This document shows positions 30,895 through 43,135 of a DNA stretch of 64,000 nucleotides, in pieces. Numbering within the stretch: the first letter of the stretch is position 1; each line of letters opens with the position of its first letter. Source of the stretch: Pseudomicrostroma phylloplanum (taxonomy: Eukaryota; Basidiomycota; Exobasidiomycetes; Microstromatales). The notes under the pieces are model-generated. The model saw only the letters and a program-made list of their open reading frames with translations. It did not search any database and was not told where the DNA came from. The stretch is taken from contig BCHS01000017.1 in the NCBI GenBank assembly GCA_039545275.1, forward strand, positions 391,109 to 455,108, read 5' to 3'. The position numbers and the translations under genes are program-made.

Positions 30895-31563
30895 GACGAT
30901 CAAGCAGGGACGAGAAGGAGGGGCTCAGACTAGCAGAGGATTGGGGTGAGATCAAGGGGTGACCATCTGGGTATCCCGTCAACGGAAGGAGTGTCGTGCC
31001 ATGAAATTTTTCTGGGCCAATGCAGCAACGGCCGGAAAGACGGAAGGCGGACCTTGAAATCAAGCTGCAGGGCGGGTGCGGGGAGAAGGTCTTCGCTCGA
31101 GCCAGACTGACCCAAATACTAAGTCGAGCAACGATACATTCATCCTCACAAGCAGAACAGGGCTTCGACAGAGGAGGGATGATGACCACAAGAGCCGCCT
31201 TCGCCCTCAGAAGCAGCGTGCCCCGAAATGGATGACGCCTTGGACCGCCCAAGGCCAGCAGCCGGACCCCTGGCCACGCGATGCGGCGGGTGCCTGATGC
31301 CCTGATTAAAGGCGCGTAGGCGTGAGCCAGGGGGGTGTGATGGTTGCAGATATGAGAGAGCAACGTCAACAAGCACTTTACACGCAAGGAGGTCCTCAGG
31401 GAGCTCCGTGGATGTTGAAGCTTCCATGGTCACAGCGAGGGCTTGATGGAAGCATGATGCGCCTCTCATCCGAGCGATACACGAATAACAGCATACCCCT
31501 TCCACTCCTCCACACCTTCTACTGCCGCTCCGACGAGCTCACTGCTGGCTGTCCCAACTTGCA
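30895..31563. promoter_or_regulatory. divergent promoter, GTPase / large membrane protein
   Basis: 669 bases between divergent starts. No clear TATA box, repeat or gene; open frames on both strands are overlapping shadows without family features. Confidence 0.45.
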
Positions 31564-34500
31564 ATGCCGTCGCTCGAAGCGGACCAGACATCCTCACACA
31601 TCCTGCTTATCACTCTCATCGTTCTCAGTGTGCTGATCAGCATCTGCACACTCGCAAGGCTTCATCATGCCTCCATCGTGCAAGCGCTGAGGCCCCTCTA
31701 CACAGATTCTCACTTGACAAAGCCAGTGACAACTCTCACACCCGGAGTCACTCCTGTTCTCCGCCATCCTTTGCAACGCCCTCACCATGAGCCCGCCTAT
31801 GAGCCCTCTACGGATCAGCCCCTGCGTAGCGCATCGGGCGAGACGTTTCCTTCTCGCACTCCGGCGCTCGCCAGCGTAGACCATCGCAGAGCTTCCACAC
31901 TGCCGGCCATACATCTCTTAGAGGAGGTGACTCAAGCACACTCGAAGGGGCTCCCACGGAGAGTCTCCGACTCACAGGTCATGGACAATCTCCTCGCAGT
32001 GCACGATATCGTAACAGCAGCTTGCTTGGCAGTCTGGCTCGTTATGGTCATCAGTGCGAGCGGCACAGGCAGCACACTTCCTCAAACGGTCGATGCCATG
32101 AGTCCCACAGCCCTCGCAATACTCAGCTTCTGCCTTTGCTCCCGACTATCCGTTCTTTGCATATGTGCTAGCATCAAAGCGGTCCAGATCCTGGCACGTA
32201 GGGCCAGAAATCCCACAGCGCACGTCACCTCCGGCAGAAGGTGGCCTCTCCCACTCCTGATCTACTTCATCCTCATGGCGCTCGTAGTCTCTGCCTCGTA
32301 TGCTTTTGGCAGCCCTTCCTCCCCGGCCGAACGAGGTCCCCTCTTTCTCATAGCCATGCAGGTCTTTCTCCTCGTGGAATTCACAGCCGTCGTTGCCATG
32401 CTTTTAGGCTCTGCCTGGAAGTCGCAAGCACTCTCAACCACCCCGAAAGAGCTATCACTGAGGAGGCTTGCCCTTCCTCTCTCGATCAGAGTGGACACAG
32501 AGATGGAGACAGACTTCGATCCCCACTGCCCTGGCGGGTCTGCAAAGCATGGCGGATCGGATGGTACCGTCACTCCCCGATCGGCGAGGGGAGGTGCATT
32601 CAAGTTCCCACAACATCAGGCGTTCGACAGACAGAACTCAGGCAGCCATACTCCCACGATCGGGGACCGTACCGCTGACGAGATGCAAGCCTACGCTATC
32701 ATCTCGCCTGAACGCGCCTTTGACGCTATGCTCAAGGATGCTCGTGACAGTGCCTTTGTAGCGGACAAGGACGAGATCAAGAATATGCCCGTTGCCATCG
32801 CTCTTAGCCATCAACACAGCAGCTCGGGCTCAGGAGGTCGAGCACTCGGTCGCATACCTATCGGATACCCGCCAACGTCGAAGCACCAAGGCGCTCTGAG
32901 CAAATGGTCATTGAGCCACCCTCAGTCCATCAGCACAAAGAGGGAGACTGCTCAATACGGGCAGCGATCGATGCTTGCGAAGGATACGCACTCGCTCAAC
33001 TCCAGCGATCGGGATCGCCACGTCCTGAGGTGGACGTCCACATATCGAGCAATGTCCGGGCTACTTGGCGCTTGGGTGCAGGTCTGCTGCGCCTTGCCCT
33101 TTCTTGTGCAGCAACTGCTGCCTGACAGGAACGACAGCTCTGCACTGCTCGTCTTGATGGTTGCTGGTCTCACGCTGAACGCACCGCTGCTGGCAGCTCA
33201 GATCTGGATGACCAGCGACGGTGCTGCATCCACCTCTGACGAATCTAGCCATCTGACATTGTCAGAGCAAGACTTCGGAAGGCGCACGACCTCTGATGGT
33301 GTTCAAGCTTCCTCTGTATCTCGATTCTCGAAGTCGTTCTCCTTGCACATCATTGGCAATGACTCGCAAAGCTCCACGCCCCGTCCGTCAACGTCAGCCT
33401 CGTTCTCTTCATCTACAAAGACTTGCGTTGGCTCGGTAACATATGCCAAGACTCACTGGACAGCGAGCAAAATTCGGGGAGATCGAGTAGTAGAGAGCAG
33501 AGCGACATTTCGACGTGGCATGAGCATCGCCTTTGATCCAAAGCCAAAGCTGGATGTACTACCTCCTGGAGGACGGACATGGACACCATACAAAGCTAGT
33601 CAGAGCGTAGTCGATTTACAAATGGCCGAGGAAGGCGGGCGCAGCTATAGCACCCTCTCAGGAGCCGACACACCAAGTCGCATAGGTGCGACTAATGAGC
33701 ACGATTCTGATCTGTCGACACCAGGACAGGCTCGCCACGCTAATGGTCAGCAACACTGCGTGAGCTACAGCATGACTCCTCGTGTGCCTGGTAGCTGGAT
33801 GCCTTCCCCGTCGCTGACAAGCGAGACTCCTGCATCCAAGCAGACCTCCTCATTTGCACATCAGAGAACGCCTTTGAGCTTCGCTACTGGGTCTTCAATG
33901 GCGTCTGATGTTCCTGCAACCAAGCTCAGCTCAAGTCCTACTGCAAATGAGTTCCATCTCGACGGACTCTCGGCTCTGATTCTACCCCACGTCGTCCCCG
34001 GCATCCAACTCGGTCAGCAGACGCCCATCTCGAACCGCTCCCTAGACATCGAGCGGAAGCGTTGCGAGGAGTATGCGGACTACACTAGAAGGGTGGAGGA
34101 AAGTGGGTCAGATGCGGTCAAAGGCAGCTGGTGGAGCTTCAAGGAAGATAGGGAGATGAGAGGCCTCGGCATCTCCGTTCCTCTTGATTGCCGCGAGCTG
34201 TCGATCTCTTCTGGAGGTCACCGCAGAAGTCATAGCGGAGGAGCCAGTCCAGTCCTTGCAAATCTGGTACGATCAAGCAGCGCAGAGAAGGATGACGTCG
34301 ATGCGCATGAACTATCCGACTTGCGGGCGTCCAGAGCACCCTCTCCAAGTAGCGGCACATCCTACAGTGGCAACGTCAAGCACACTGGCACACCTCACCG
34401 GCGCAGAAAAGCTAGGGACGATGGTCTTGCAACGTCATTAGACGCACGCGCTGGAGATGGAGCTGCAATAAGCCATACTCCTGGCCCGCAGTCTGCTTCC

Positions 34501-37500
34501 TGTTCGATGGCGCGCAGCACTTCCATTTCCCTCAGGAGAAGCTACGATGGTGCGGACCGCTCTACTGCTTCAAACCTGCTTCCTAGGAGGAATCGGGTTA
34601 GTGGTAGCTTTCATCAAAGCCCGGTGTCAGGTATGGGAGATACCATTGAATTGGTCGAAGAGTACGAGCTGACGGAGTCATGCCGTATGTCGCCGCCGGC
34701 GGCATCTCGCAACGATCGGTCGCTTGTCGAAGAGCAGCAGCTGCGCACGCAAGATGACAGTGGTGCCTCGGGAAGCAAGCCTCTGACGAAGGACCACATT
34801 GCATCTCATGACGCCTCTCAGGATCCATGCTCGCCTTTCTTGCAGCGTTGGGCGAAGAGCGTAGTCGCGACAGCGGACGACTACGAGGGACCGCGATTGG
34901 AGCTGGCTCACCATGTCGAGCCGCTCAGGACCTCTCACTCAGCTAAGCGATCAATGAGTGCTCCACGGCCTCTGCCATCTCCAGCCTGTACCGAAGGTCG
35001 CAAGTCGCTCGGTAGCTCGTTGGGCTTGGGTCAATTCGACGACGATGTCTCCAGCCGCCACGAAGGCTCTCGCCTGCAACACGATCTTGGCCTCGGCATG
35101 CCTTCCACGCTGGCTCCTCCGAAGCTGGCTAGTAGAAGAGGGAGCTCAACAGGGACTGCAACTACGACTGTCGTCGGTTCATCGCGTCCGGTGTCCGACT
35201 CCACTCGACGAAGTCTTGGATCCGACTTCGGTCTTGCGGAGAGAGTACGAGAGGCTGTCGAGAGAGCCAATGATGCAGAGGCGGCAGCCCTTGAAGCTGA
35301 TAGAGCTGCTGGTGCCAAGCGGCTGACCAGTGACACTCTAGCCTTTTCTGACAGCTCGCTGAACACGGAGCTTGTCATATCGCCGGACGGGACCGTGGAC
35401 ATTCGAGACACTCCTAAATCTGCGACCTCGTCACAAAGGCAACTGCAGGCGGACGCTGCGCTGTTGGCATCTGCCTCGCCTTCGAAAGGTGCAGACAAGC
35501 TCAATGACCACGGCGGCGAGATCATTGACTCGCCAGAGCTCGTGCCTTTCGACATCAGCAACCTCAACGTTGTGGCGCAGCACTTTCATCGCTGGTCTAC
35601 TGGGCCGCTCCCACCGCTTACCGAGATGAGCGAAGAGTATGCCAGTGCTTCTCAGTCACAATGTCACGCCAGCATTGCTCAACGAGGACGAATGAGCAAT
35701 GACTGGGAGGAGCTCAATCGAACCCTGCACCAAATCTACCAGAGACGGAACAGAGACAGCTTCTTGAGCGAAGGAAAGGCCTCGATACTTTCAGCTTCGT
35801 TGCTTGGCTCGCCAGCTAGTCAACGTAGAAGTGGGCTTTGGGGAGCAAACCCGCTCAGCCCTGTCGGCAGCGTCCGGTCATTCGGGTGGGCGGAAGTCAT
35901 TCAGCATGAGCGCAGCGTCAGTCTCGCTCAGCTGCTTGCTATCCCTTCTCACAGTGCAGCGTCACCTGCAGCTCGACAGCGAGTTCTGTCTAACCTCAGC
36001 CTTTCGGCAGTCACACCGCGAAGAGCTATTGGTTTGCGAGGCGACTTCTGGGACCATACTACACCTGCAGTCCCTCCTTTGCCCGCCATAGGAGATGAGC
36101 AACAACAGCGTGTGACTGGGATTGTGCCGATGACTCCTACTGCACAGAAGAAGCGCAAGAAGAATGTTGCGTCACTACCAATGCGTTCCAAGCTTGGCAT
36201 AGTTTCAGAAGACTCCGCGAGGGTCGCAAGCAGCTCTTCTGCGGCAGAGTCCAGGACGACTCCTCAACGATCTCCGGTCAGACGATCGTCCGGCTTTTCC
36301 AAGCTGAGCGCAAGGCACACTTCAGTCTCTTCTCTGCTCGGCATGGCAAAGAAAGGAGCGAGAAGGCTAAGCGTGGCTGCCAATGCAGCTACGAAGGTGC
36401 ACACAGATCGGAAGGGCTCGAGTCTTGAGCCTCGCTACCGGGCACCATCATTTTCGATGTCAGAGATGAGGTCCAGAGCCACAAGTGGCGTCAGCGACTG
36501 CATTGTTCCCGGCGCACGTCCTCAGCAGCTAGCCATTGCCGGCAGCCTCGCTCGGACGCCGAGGAAGAACGGCGAAGAGGCAGGTACAGTCCCTGCTAGT
36601 CCTTGGATGATCGTCAGTGGTCGACCAGAGCTGGGAGATACATCGCAGATGCACGAGGAGCTGGCCAGACTGCTTCAAGCGCACGCAGAAGCCTCTTGTC
36701 CAACAGACGAGTGGGTCGACTGCCCACAAGAGGTGCCTGATGAACATCCGGATGGGAATGCTGCAGATGATGTCTCCCACGCAAATGGGGTTGCGTTCAA
36801 CTCTGATTCTATCAGCGCACCAGCTGCGACCTCCAACACTTCTTGCGACTTCGATGCGGCTGATCTGACCTGTAAGACCGCCATTGCCAGAGTCAGTCAA
36901 GCTACGCCCAGCCCTCGCACTACCTCATCATCATCCATCAAGCTAGACGCGAGTGTCAAAAGCAAGGTGCGACACTTCGAGAAGATGAGCTCTCGACCTT
37001 TTAATGGGGCCAAGGCTTTCGTGGTGAATAGCCCTGTACGGCGTAGGAGTGAGTGATCAGAACTACTGAGATTCTTCGAAACTACTTCCATGCTTATCGC
37101 TGACAGTCCTTGTCCCCTCTGACTGCCCAGGCGTGCTTCAAACAATGACTTCACCGGATCGGCAAGCCCGACTCAATCTACATCACGACATGCGCGTCAT
37201 CAGCGAGGAAGAGTGGATGAACGAAGATGCAAGACCACAGCAGAGCAAGCGAGAAGTGCCGTGCGCTACGGCTGTCCCAGCGAGCTTTGTGCTTAGCCCA
37301 ACTCGGACCAAGACGCCGAAGAGGCTACCCCTTGCGGCTCTATTGCAAAATCATGCTGATCCAAGTGGCGATCTCTGGCCAGCAGACACGCCCGGTCGAG
37401 CTCGCCATCTTGCACAGATGCCAGAAATTCACGGCGCCTGCTTTATGATGGACAATGGCAATGCGACTGCTCCTCAGTCGGAGAAAAAGCGGCCGAGTGG

Positions 37501-37693
37501 GCATCGAAAGCCAGCTAGACGTTTGACAGAAGCTCATCTGCTGTCTGCTCAGATAGCTGTACCACACGCTGCGGGAGAGGGCTGCATTACGACACCTGAC
37601 GAGAATGATGCCTGCGCTATGAGGGAGCTCCGCCAGGAACAACGTTCCCGACCAATGCCCAGGAGCCAGATGGTCACTGCGAGGCGTATCTAG
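31564..37693 (+). CDS. very large membrane protein with seven hydrophobic segments, unknown
   Basis: Two exons, 31564-37048 and 37131-37693 (82-base intron; donor GTGAGT, acceptor CCCAG), giving 2015 residues. I do not recognise it. Hydrophobic segments lie at about 11-31 (ILLITLIVLSVLISICTL), 148-166, 182-207, 228-248, 257-282, 498-518 and 528-549 (ALLVLMVAGLTLNAPLLAA). About 215 polar residues separate segments five and six, and about 115 separate one and two. The remaining 1460 residues are Ser/Thr/Pro/Arg-rich and probably disordered, with many RRxS and SPxR sites. The layout, with a large loop between segments five and six and a long tail, recalls some receptors, but there are no receptor motifs I can name. 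Without the splice the frame would end two codons later, at 37056, so the second exon is a modest inference. Confidence 0.72.
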
Positions 37694-38263
37694 GACGAAG
37701 ACGTGGCCTACTCTCCTCTTAGATTTCGTTCGTTTGCTTTGTGAAACCGCTTCTGCTATGTCTCTCTTTCTCTTTCTCTGTACTTCTTTTCTGTTCTTCT
37801 GCGTGCTGTCTGTACAATGCCAGCGTTGGCTCAGCGATAGTGTTCTGTTGCCTGGCTCGAGTCTTTTCTCTCGTCGTCCGATCTTCCTGTCGCGTTTGAC
37901 TCGATGAGCTGGGTCTCACCGTCACGCTCACTAGCAGCTCGGACCGGAGCAAAGAAAAGCTTACGTAAGGTGGAACGTGGCATTACACCCACGTCACCCT
38001 CTCATCCTGAGATTGTCTGTGGTCTATCCCTCAGCTGCCAACATCAATAAGGAGCCACTGGTAGCATCCCGTGCGTCGTATCGTCAAACTGCCCAACCAG
38101 GTCTTTGCCTCGTCTCGCCGAATCGCCAGACCTGTGGAAAGGAGCAACACCCACGGACACCTCTATACCTGGTGCGGCGTCCCGAGCACAGGCACGTCTG
38201 AGCTTCTCATTGGAGAGCCCACCGAAGGGACCCTACAGACCTAGCCAAGGCTTACAGGAAGTC
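37694..38263. other. intergenic stretch
   Basis: 570 bases. The first part is TC-rich (37760-37800) and looks like a 3' untranslated region. The frame of the next gene stays open upstream of its first ATG to at least 38105, so an undetected upstream exon is possible. Confidence 0.45.
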
Positions 38264-39562
38264 ATGACCACGACATCAGAGACTGTCACTGTAGCTGGCT
38301 TCGGCCACAGTACGGCACCCACTCAGCAAGACGTTGGGCATGACATACGCACGAAAGCTCTGATCCGATCACATCTGCAATTGCTAAGGGTATTGCATAC
38401 GTTGGGAGAGGCAGACCAATACTTCAGCGATATCAATCATGGCAATGATCAGCCCTTCCATAAGGCGAAGGACACGCTGCTTCTCATCGACTTCGGAAAC
38501 GTGCAAAGGGGCCTGAGCTCAGGGAATCATGCGAGTACAAGCAATCTCGAAAAGCTCATCGACGGTGCAAAGGACGACGCAAAGTCTGCGAGCTCCCTCT
38601 TCTTGCCCACATGCAGCCAAACAGCGGCAGGTGGTGTAGTCACTTGGCACGAGTCACTGCGAGGCTTGAAACTTTGTACTTTGCTCCAGTCAATCACATC
38701 GCCTCTGTCCCATGTGGGCCGTGGTGATCTGACGGACCTCACAAATGTTTTGCACGATGTCGTCGTCCACAGACATTGCTACATCGACGATCTCGAGACC
38801 GTGCAGTGGCTCTTTATCTGGCTGGTGGGTATCTTTTGCTGTTTTACGATCGCGCTGCTACACCGCTGACATTGAAGAACCATCGCTACTCCCAAATGCT
38901 AGGCGGCGCAGGAGCGTGATCGCGTTATCAACAATGGTGTCAGCTTGGAAGATATTCTGAGAGACGTGAGCAGGAAAAGACAGTACTGGATGATTCAGCT
39001 GGGCTGGAAAAGTGTGAGTCTCTGTTATAAGCTTCTTCTCAACGAGTCTGACCATCATCTGCACTTCTCCCATGCTGCTATACAGCTTCTAGCGGTCTAC
39101 TGCGGGCACATGTCACTGCGCTGGCATACGCTGATGTGGGCACTTCGGGGAAGCATTCGTAGCGCGCAGGTGGAGCTTCAAAACGCGCTGACTAGGTGCT
39201 TCTACGAAGGTGTCAGAATGGAAGGCCTCGAAAGGAGTCTGCGAAGGCTTCGACGCGAGGACCCTTCTCGTGATGTCGAGAAGACTGTCAAAGAAGTTTT
39301 CTACCAGGAAAGTAGGTTGCCGAAAACTGGAAGGATGGAGGACGTGGAGACGCTCTGCTTCGAAAGCTGCGCCGCTCTCTTGCAGGCTGCTGCGGACGAA
39401 ATGAGCGGAAACTCAGAGGAGCAGGGCACGAGCTCAAATGAGGCAGGCCAAGACCAGGAAGCGGAACGCCAGAGCGAGGCGAAGGGTAGAAGGCGACAGA
39501 CAGAGGAGGAAGAGCACCCAGAGGGGAAGAAGAGAAAGCATGCGGGAGCGAAGAAGGAGTAA
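38264..39562 (+). CDS. unrecognised protein with basic C-terminus
   Basis: Three exons: 38264-38824, 38903-39013, 39086-39562, giving 382 residues. I do not recognise a family. The start is the first ATG of the frame (MTTTSETVTVAGFGHS). The N-terminal half is helical, with ALIRSHLQLLRVLHTLGEA. The second half is also helical (LLAVYCGHMSLRWHTLMWAL; RMEGLERSLRRLRREDPS) and the end is Glu/Lys-rich with a candidate nuclear signal, GKKRKHAGAKKE. The first intron begins GTGGGT and contains an in-frame stop; the second (72 bases) has no stop and a multiple of three bases, so it could be retained. It lies between the large membrane protein and the beta-mannosidase, tail to tail with the latter (77 bases apart). 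Confidence 0.65.
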
Positions 39563-39639
39563 GACAGCCTCGAAGGTCTACGGGAGACCACAAGACAAGG
39601 AGCAATATACGGTTAAGCTGTTGAGACAAGTACTATACA

Positions 39640-42600
39640 TCACCACCGCAAACTCCGAGCTACAAAACCGCTGTGAGTACCCCTCCCATCGTCGAATGCC
39701 CGGACAAATCTGACAGTCCTGCTCTCCCCTCCCTTCAACCAGAAGCCATTAGACGGCAGCTGCTCTTCATCATCCTGCGCAAAGTACCCCAAGACACCCT
39801 CCGGATGCTCCAACCAGACGAAGGGCGCCACCGTAGATGACTCGCCGGCGGAGACGTTGAAGCGATCATTTCCCAAATGCTGCATGGTGAGCCGGGGCTC
39901 CAGCAAGGGTGCATCGCGCAACGAGGTCGGGACTGACCAGAACTCCTCGTTGTGGTATCTGGCGGGACGCAGAGGAATGCTACTACCTTTGACAGATCCT
40001 GTCAAGATCAAGTGGAGCCATGCGTCTCTTGGCTCCGCCCCCTCCGGAAGGTACTCGGATAGAGGCAAGGGTGGCGATACCACTGATGCCCCTATGCCGG
40101 TGCTTGACCAAGAATAGGAGGTGCTGTTGAGCATCCTACCGCTCCAGTCGTACCATGTCGCGTTCAACGCACCCTGTACATTGCCCTCCACTTCTGATAC
40201 ATCGCTCAGAACAACAAGGCTCAAGCTATCCTCGTCTGCATTCCAATTTGCATAGGCAGCGATCCGACCTTGTGCCCTGCTCATCGCGTAATGCAGAGGT
40301 TTCCACCGTCCGCCCCATTCCATTGAAGACCAAGAGGTGCTGCCGGGCCAGACGTCATTGAGCTGCCAGTAGACGCCGCCGAGGTTGCGGGAGGGCAGAG
40401 AGGCGCGGAAGCGGTAGTGGTAGGTCTGCGTGGAGATGTACACTGCCTGAAGTACCTGGGTGAGGTAGGCGAGGTGCGAGAGGAGAGACTTGCGCTTCGA
40501 GATGCCAGCAGCAGAGTCTGGAGCGTGCGACTCTGCTTTGAGCTCCTCGTCTGTCACATTGGGCAGCGGGAGGTACATCTTGATCCCTTCCCACATCTGT
40601 CCCTGCCCGTCGTCCGCTGGGTAAGGGTACTCTAGACATCCAGCCGGGGAGTGCTTGTTATGAGCGCGCACGACGGTCGAATTGAAGGCGTAGTCCTCTT
40701 CCTTTTCGAGGACGCGATGCAGCCCGTACATGGAGGACATCGAGTGCATCCCGTACTCGTTGATCAGGCGGTAGTCCGCTTCATAGGAGTAGGTGGAGGT
40801 GTTGAAGAAATGCGGAACACTGTAGCCGTAGTACTCGCCGTCCCCGTACACCTCGCCTTCTTCTCTGGTGAGGTAGCGGGGGACGTAGGGATCGAGTGAC
40901 AGGTAGCCATGCGTCGTGGAGGAGGGGATGTAAGTCATCCCGCGCGAGTTGGCTAGAACCGTTTCACGCATGACTTCGTCGAAGAGGTACTCGTACTGGC
41001 GCTGGTAGACAGTTCCGTTGGCAAGAGAGCTGTTGACGGCCAGCATGCCTTGCTCACCCTCGTTGTTGCCCGCCCAGTGCGTCTGGCTAGGATGATGGTT
41101 TAGCCTCCTGACATTCTCCTGCACCTCGACTCGGACGTTGTCTACGAATTCGTCGTATGTAGGGTACATCGAGACGGCAAAGATTGTCTCGCTCCAGACG
41201 AGGATGCCTAGCTCGTCACATAGATCGTAGAAGGCGTCGGACTGGTAGAGGCCTCCACCCCAGACTCTGATGAGGTTCTGCCCGGAGAGCAGAGCAGATC
41301 GAATATGCCAGGAGATGACGTCGAGAGACACGCGCGGGTAGAAGGTGTCCAGTGGTATGAGGTTGGAGCCTTGTACGTAGATCCTCCGTCCGTTGACCTC
41401 GATGTGGAAGTAGGCACCGGGAGCCCAGCCCGAGTCGACGTCCGAGGCGGAGACGGGCTTCTGATTGATGACCACTGTGCGGAAGCCAGTCCTCTTGGAC
41501 CAGATGGCCAGATCCTTGCTGTTGGAGGGTGTAGTGAGGGTGAAGCGCACATCGTATAGTCTGGGGTTGCCGAACTTTGCTGGCCACCAGAGCTCTGGTG
41601 CAGTCTCGTCCTGAGATGGAAGCTCAAAGGCGACACAGAGGCCATCGTTGTACCCTGCTTTGATGCTGGGAAGTCGCAGCCTCGTCCTGTGCGGTGTATC
41701 GAGAACTTCCAAGTCCAAATAGGCTTCATCGATGTTGACAGTGGAGTAAAGATCAAGTGTGACATTCAGAGTCCAGTCAGCTCTTTGGTCTGGCGGCAGA
41801 TTGTTGCGTGAGCCAGTCTTGTACACTTCAAGCGAGGTGGACCTGACGAAGACTTGTGACGTCTTTCCCGTCGCCCGAGTCTGAGAATCCACCTTGGAAG
41901 ATGAGGAGTCGCGGAAACCAATGAGATAAGCAGGCTTGTGAGGTCCCATGGGAGCATACGCTGGTCCCCAGTCCCAGCCAAAGTCGCTCTGAGTCTTTCG
42001 AATGAAGTTTCTTGCGGGGTACTCGTACACGCTCGAGGCTGGGCCGTCTGGATTCTCGAGCTGGTCTGGGTAGTGAGGCTCTCGCAGAGATTCGTTCAGA
42101 GCGTATGCAGTTGCAGGGTGGAAGGTGATGGTGATGTTGGGCGACGCCTTGGCAAGAAGCGCTTCGCTGATGACTGCGGCATCGAGTAGCCACTCCCTGA
42201 ACTGGTTGTCGGTGCGAGCGAGGACAGTATCGCCGATCTTGACGTCGCAGACTGTGTCAAGGCCCTGAAAATAGAGGAGGAAGGTATCCCAGCCTTCAAG
42301 TTGATGCAGTAGAGGTTCTAGGGAGGCAGTATATGTCCAGGTATCGTCGATGATCCACCTGGACGTGCCTTCGTTGAGGCCGATGGACGGCTCGGATATG
42401 ACGCCTGCACTCAGAAGGTCGAGGTGCCCCTGCGATGGGAACAAGGCAGGAATGGAGATGGAGCCATTGGAGTTTGTGAGCCACCACTGCAGCTCGTCAG
42501 CAGTTGCGTTCGTAGTCGTCTCGTCGTTGCGCAGATCCTGATCAGCTCGTGTCCAGCGTATCGGCAGGGGCAGCTGGTGAGAGGCACGACTGCATAGAGA

Positions 42601-42756
42601 CCAGATGCCTCCCTCTGGCCACGACAGATTAGCTTCTTGACCTGAATAGGAAGAATCCCCTGATACCGGATAAGGGTCTCTCTCGAGTGCGAATGGAATC
42701 TGGTGGCTGCGAACAACTTGTGTGAAGCCAAGAAGCGCTAGAAGGCTGGACAGCAT
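39640..42756 (-). CDS. beta-mannosidase, glycoside hydrolase family 2, secreted
   Basis: Intronless gene of 1038 residues. The N-terminus, MLSSLLALLGFTQVVRS, is a clear signal peptide, and many N-x-S/T sites suggest glycosylation. It follows the GH2 beta-mannosidase plan: a jelly-roll domain (about 30-240, with WIIDDTWTYTASLEPLL and DNQFREWLLDA), QSDFGWDWGPAYAPMG, the catalytic barrel with LIRVWGGGLYQSDAFYDLCD, acid/base Glu566 in WAGNNEGEQGML, nucleophile Glu667 in INEYGMHSM, and GVYWQLNDVWPGSTSWSS. The enzyme removes terminal beta-1,4-mannose from mannan oligosaccharides and N-glycan cores. It is about 100 residues longer than many fungal homologues I know of. It is divergent from the small mitochondrial-type gene. 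Confidence 0.95.
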   Translation of the reverse strand: MLSSLLALLGFTQVVRSHQIPFALERDPYPVSGDSSYSGQEANLSWPEGGIWSLCSRASHQLPLPIRWTRADQDLRNDETTTNATADELQWWLTNSNGSISIPALFPSQGHLDLLSAGVISEPSIGLNEGTSRWIIDDTWTYTASLEPLLHQLEGWDTFLLYFQGLDTVCDVKIGDTVLARTDNQFREWLLDAAVISEALLAKASPNITITFHPATAYALNESLREPHYPDQLENPDGPASSVYEYPARNFIRKTQSDFGWDWGPAYAPMGPHKPAYLIGFRDSSSSKVDSQTRATGKTSQVFVRSTSLEVYKTGSRNNLPPDQRADWTLNVTLDLYSTVNIDEAYLDLEVLDTPHRTRLRLPSIKAGYNDGLCVAFELPSQDETAPELWWPAKFGNPRLYDVRFTLTTPSNSKDLAIWSKRTGFRTVVINQKPVSASDVDSGWAPGAYFHIEVNGRRIYVQGSNLIPLDTFYPRVSLDVISWHIRSALLSGQNLIRVWGGGLYQSDAFYDLCDELGILVWSETIFAVSMYPTYDEFVDNVRVEVQENVRRLNHHPSQTHWAGNNEGEQGMLAVNSSLANGTVYQRQYEYLFDEVMRETVLANSRGMTYIPSSTTHGYLSLDPYVPRYLTREEGEVYGDGEYYGYSVPHFFNTSTYSYEADYRLINEYGMHSMSSMYGLHRVLEKEEDYAFNSTVVRAHNKHSPAGCLEYPYPADDGQGQMWEGIKMYLPLPNVTDEELKAESHAPDSAAGISKRKSLLSHLAYLTQVLQAVYISTQTYHYRFRASLPSRNLGGVYWQLNDVWPGSTSWSSMEWGGRWKPLHYAMSRAQGRIAAYANWNADEDSLSLVVLSDVSEVEGNVQGALNATWYDWSGRMLNSTSYSWSSTGIGASVVSPPLPLSEYLPEGAEPRDAWLHLILTGSVKGSSIPLRPARYHNEEFWSVPTSLRDAPLLEPRLTMQHLGNDRFNVSAGESSTVAPFVWLEHPEGVLGYFAQDDEEQLPSNGFWLKGGESRTVRFVRAFDDGRGTHSGFVARSLRW

Positions 42757-43135
42757 CTTCGCTTGGATGCAGCCGCTTCAGGAACGGACACGGCTGTAGA
42801 GTATGAAGTGCTAGCGTTGCAGCTGTGATCCCCTGAGCAGCATTGAAGTCAGATGCCGGCGGTGAGAGGGAGTCATAGCAATTAGAATGGCGGTATGCCT
42901 TGTTGCCCAAGAACGAGTATGGTACCCGTATCGAGCAGCGTAGAGGCGAGGAAGCCACTTCCGTCGTCGCCTCGCAGCACGGCGGAGATTGAATCGATCG
43001 AAGCGGGTGTGGAGGCGGGACAACGACTTGGCTGACGGCCATGGCATTGCGCCTTGAGTCCACACCACCACCTTCCGTATCATCATCCATCTCATCTCAT
43101 CTGATCATCTGATCATCTCCTCGATCTGTTTCACA
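42757..43135. promoter_or_regulatory. divergent promoter, beta-mannosidase / small mitochondrial-type gene
   Basis: 379 bases between divergent starts. Just before the plus-strand ATG is a short direct repeat of GATCATCT units (about 43102-43119), within a CATCT-rich run. Confidence 0.5.

Noticed and set aside
32241..32678. Alternative frame of 145 codons inside the large membrane protein
   Set aside because: Shadow of the long frame on the same strand, which runs unbroken for over 5 kb.
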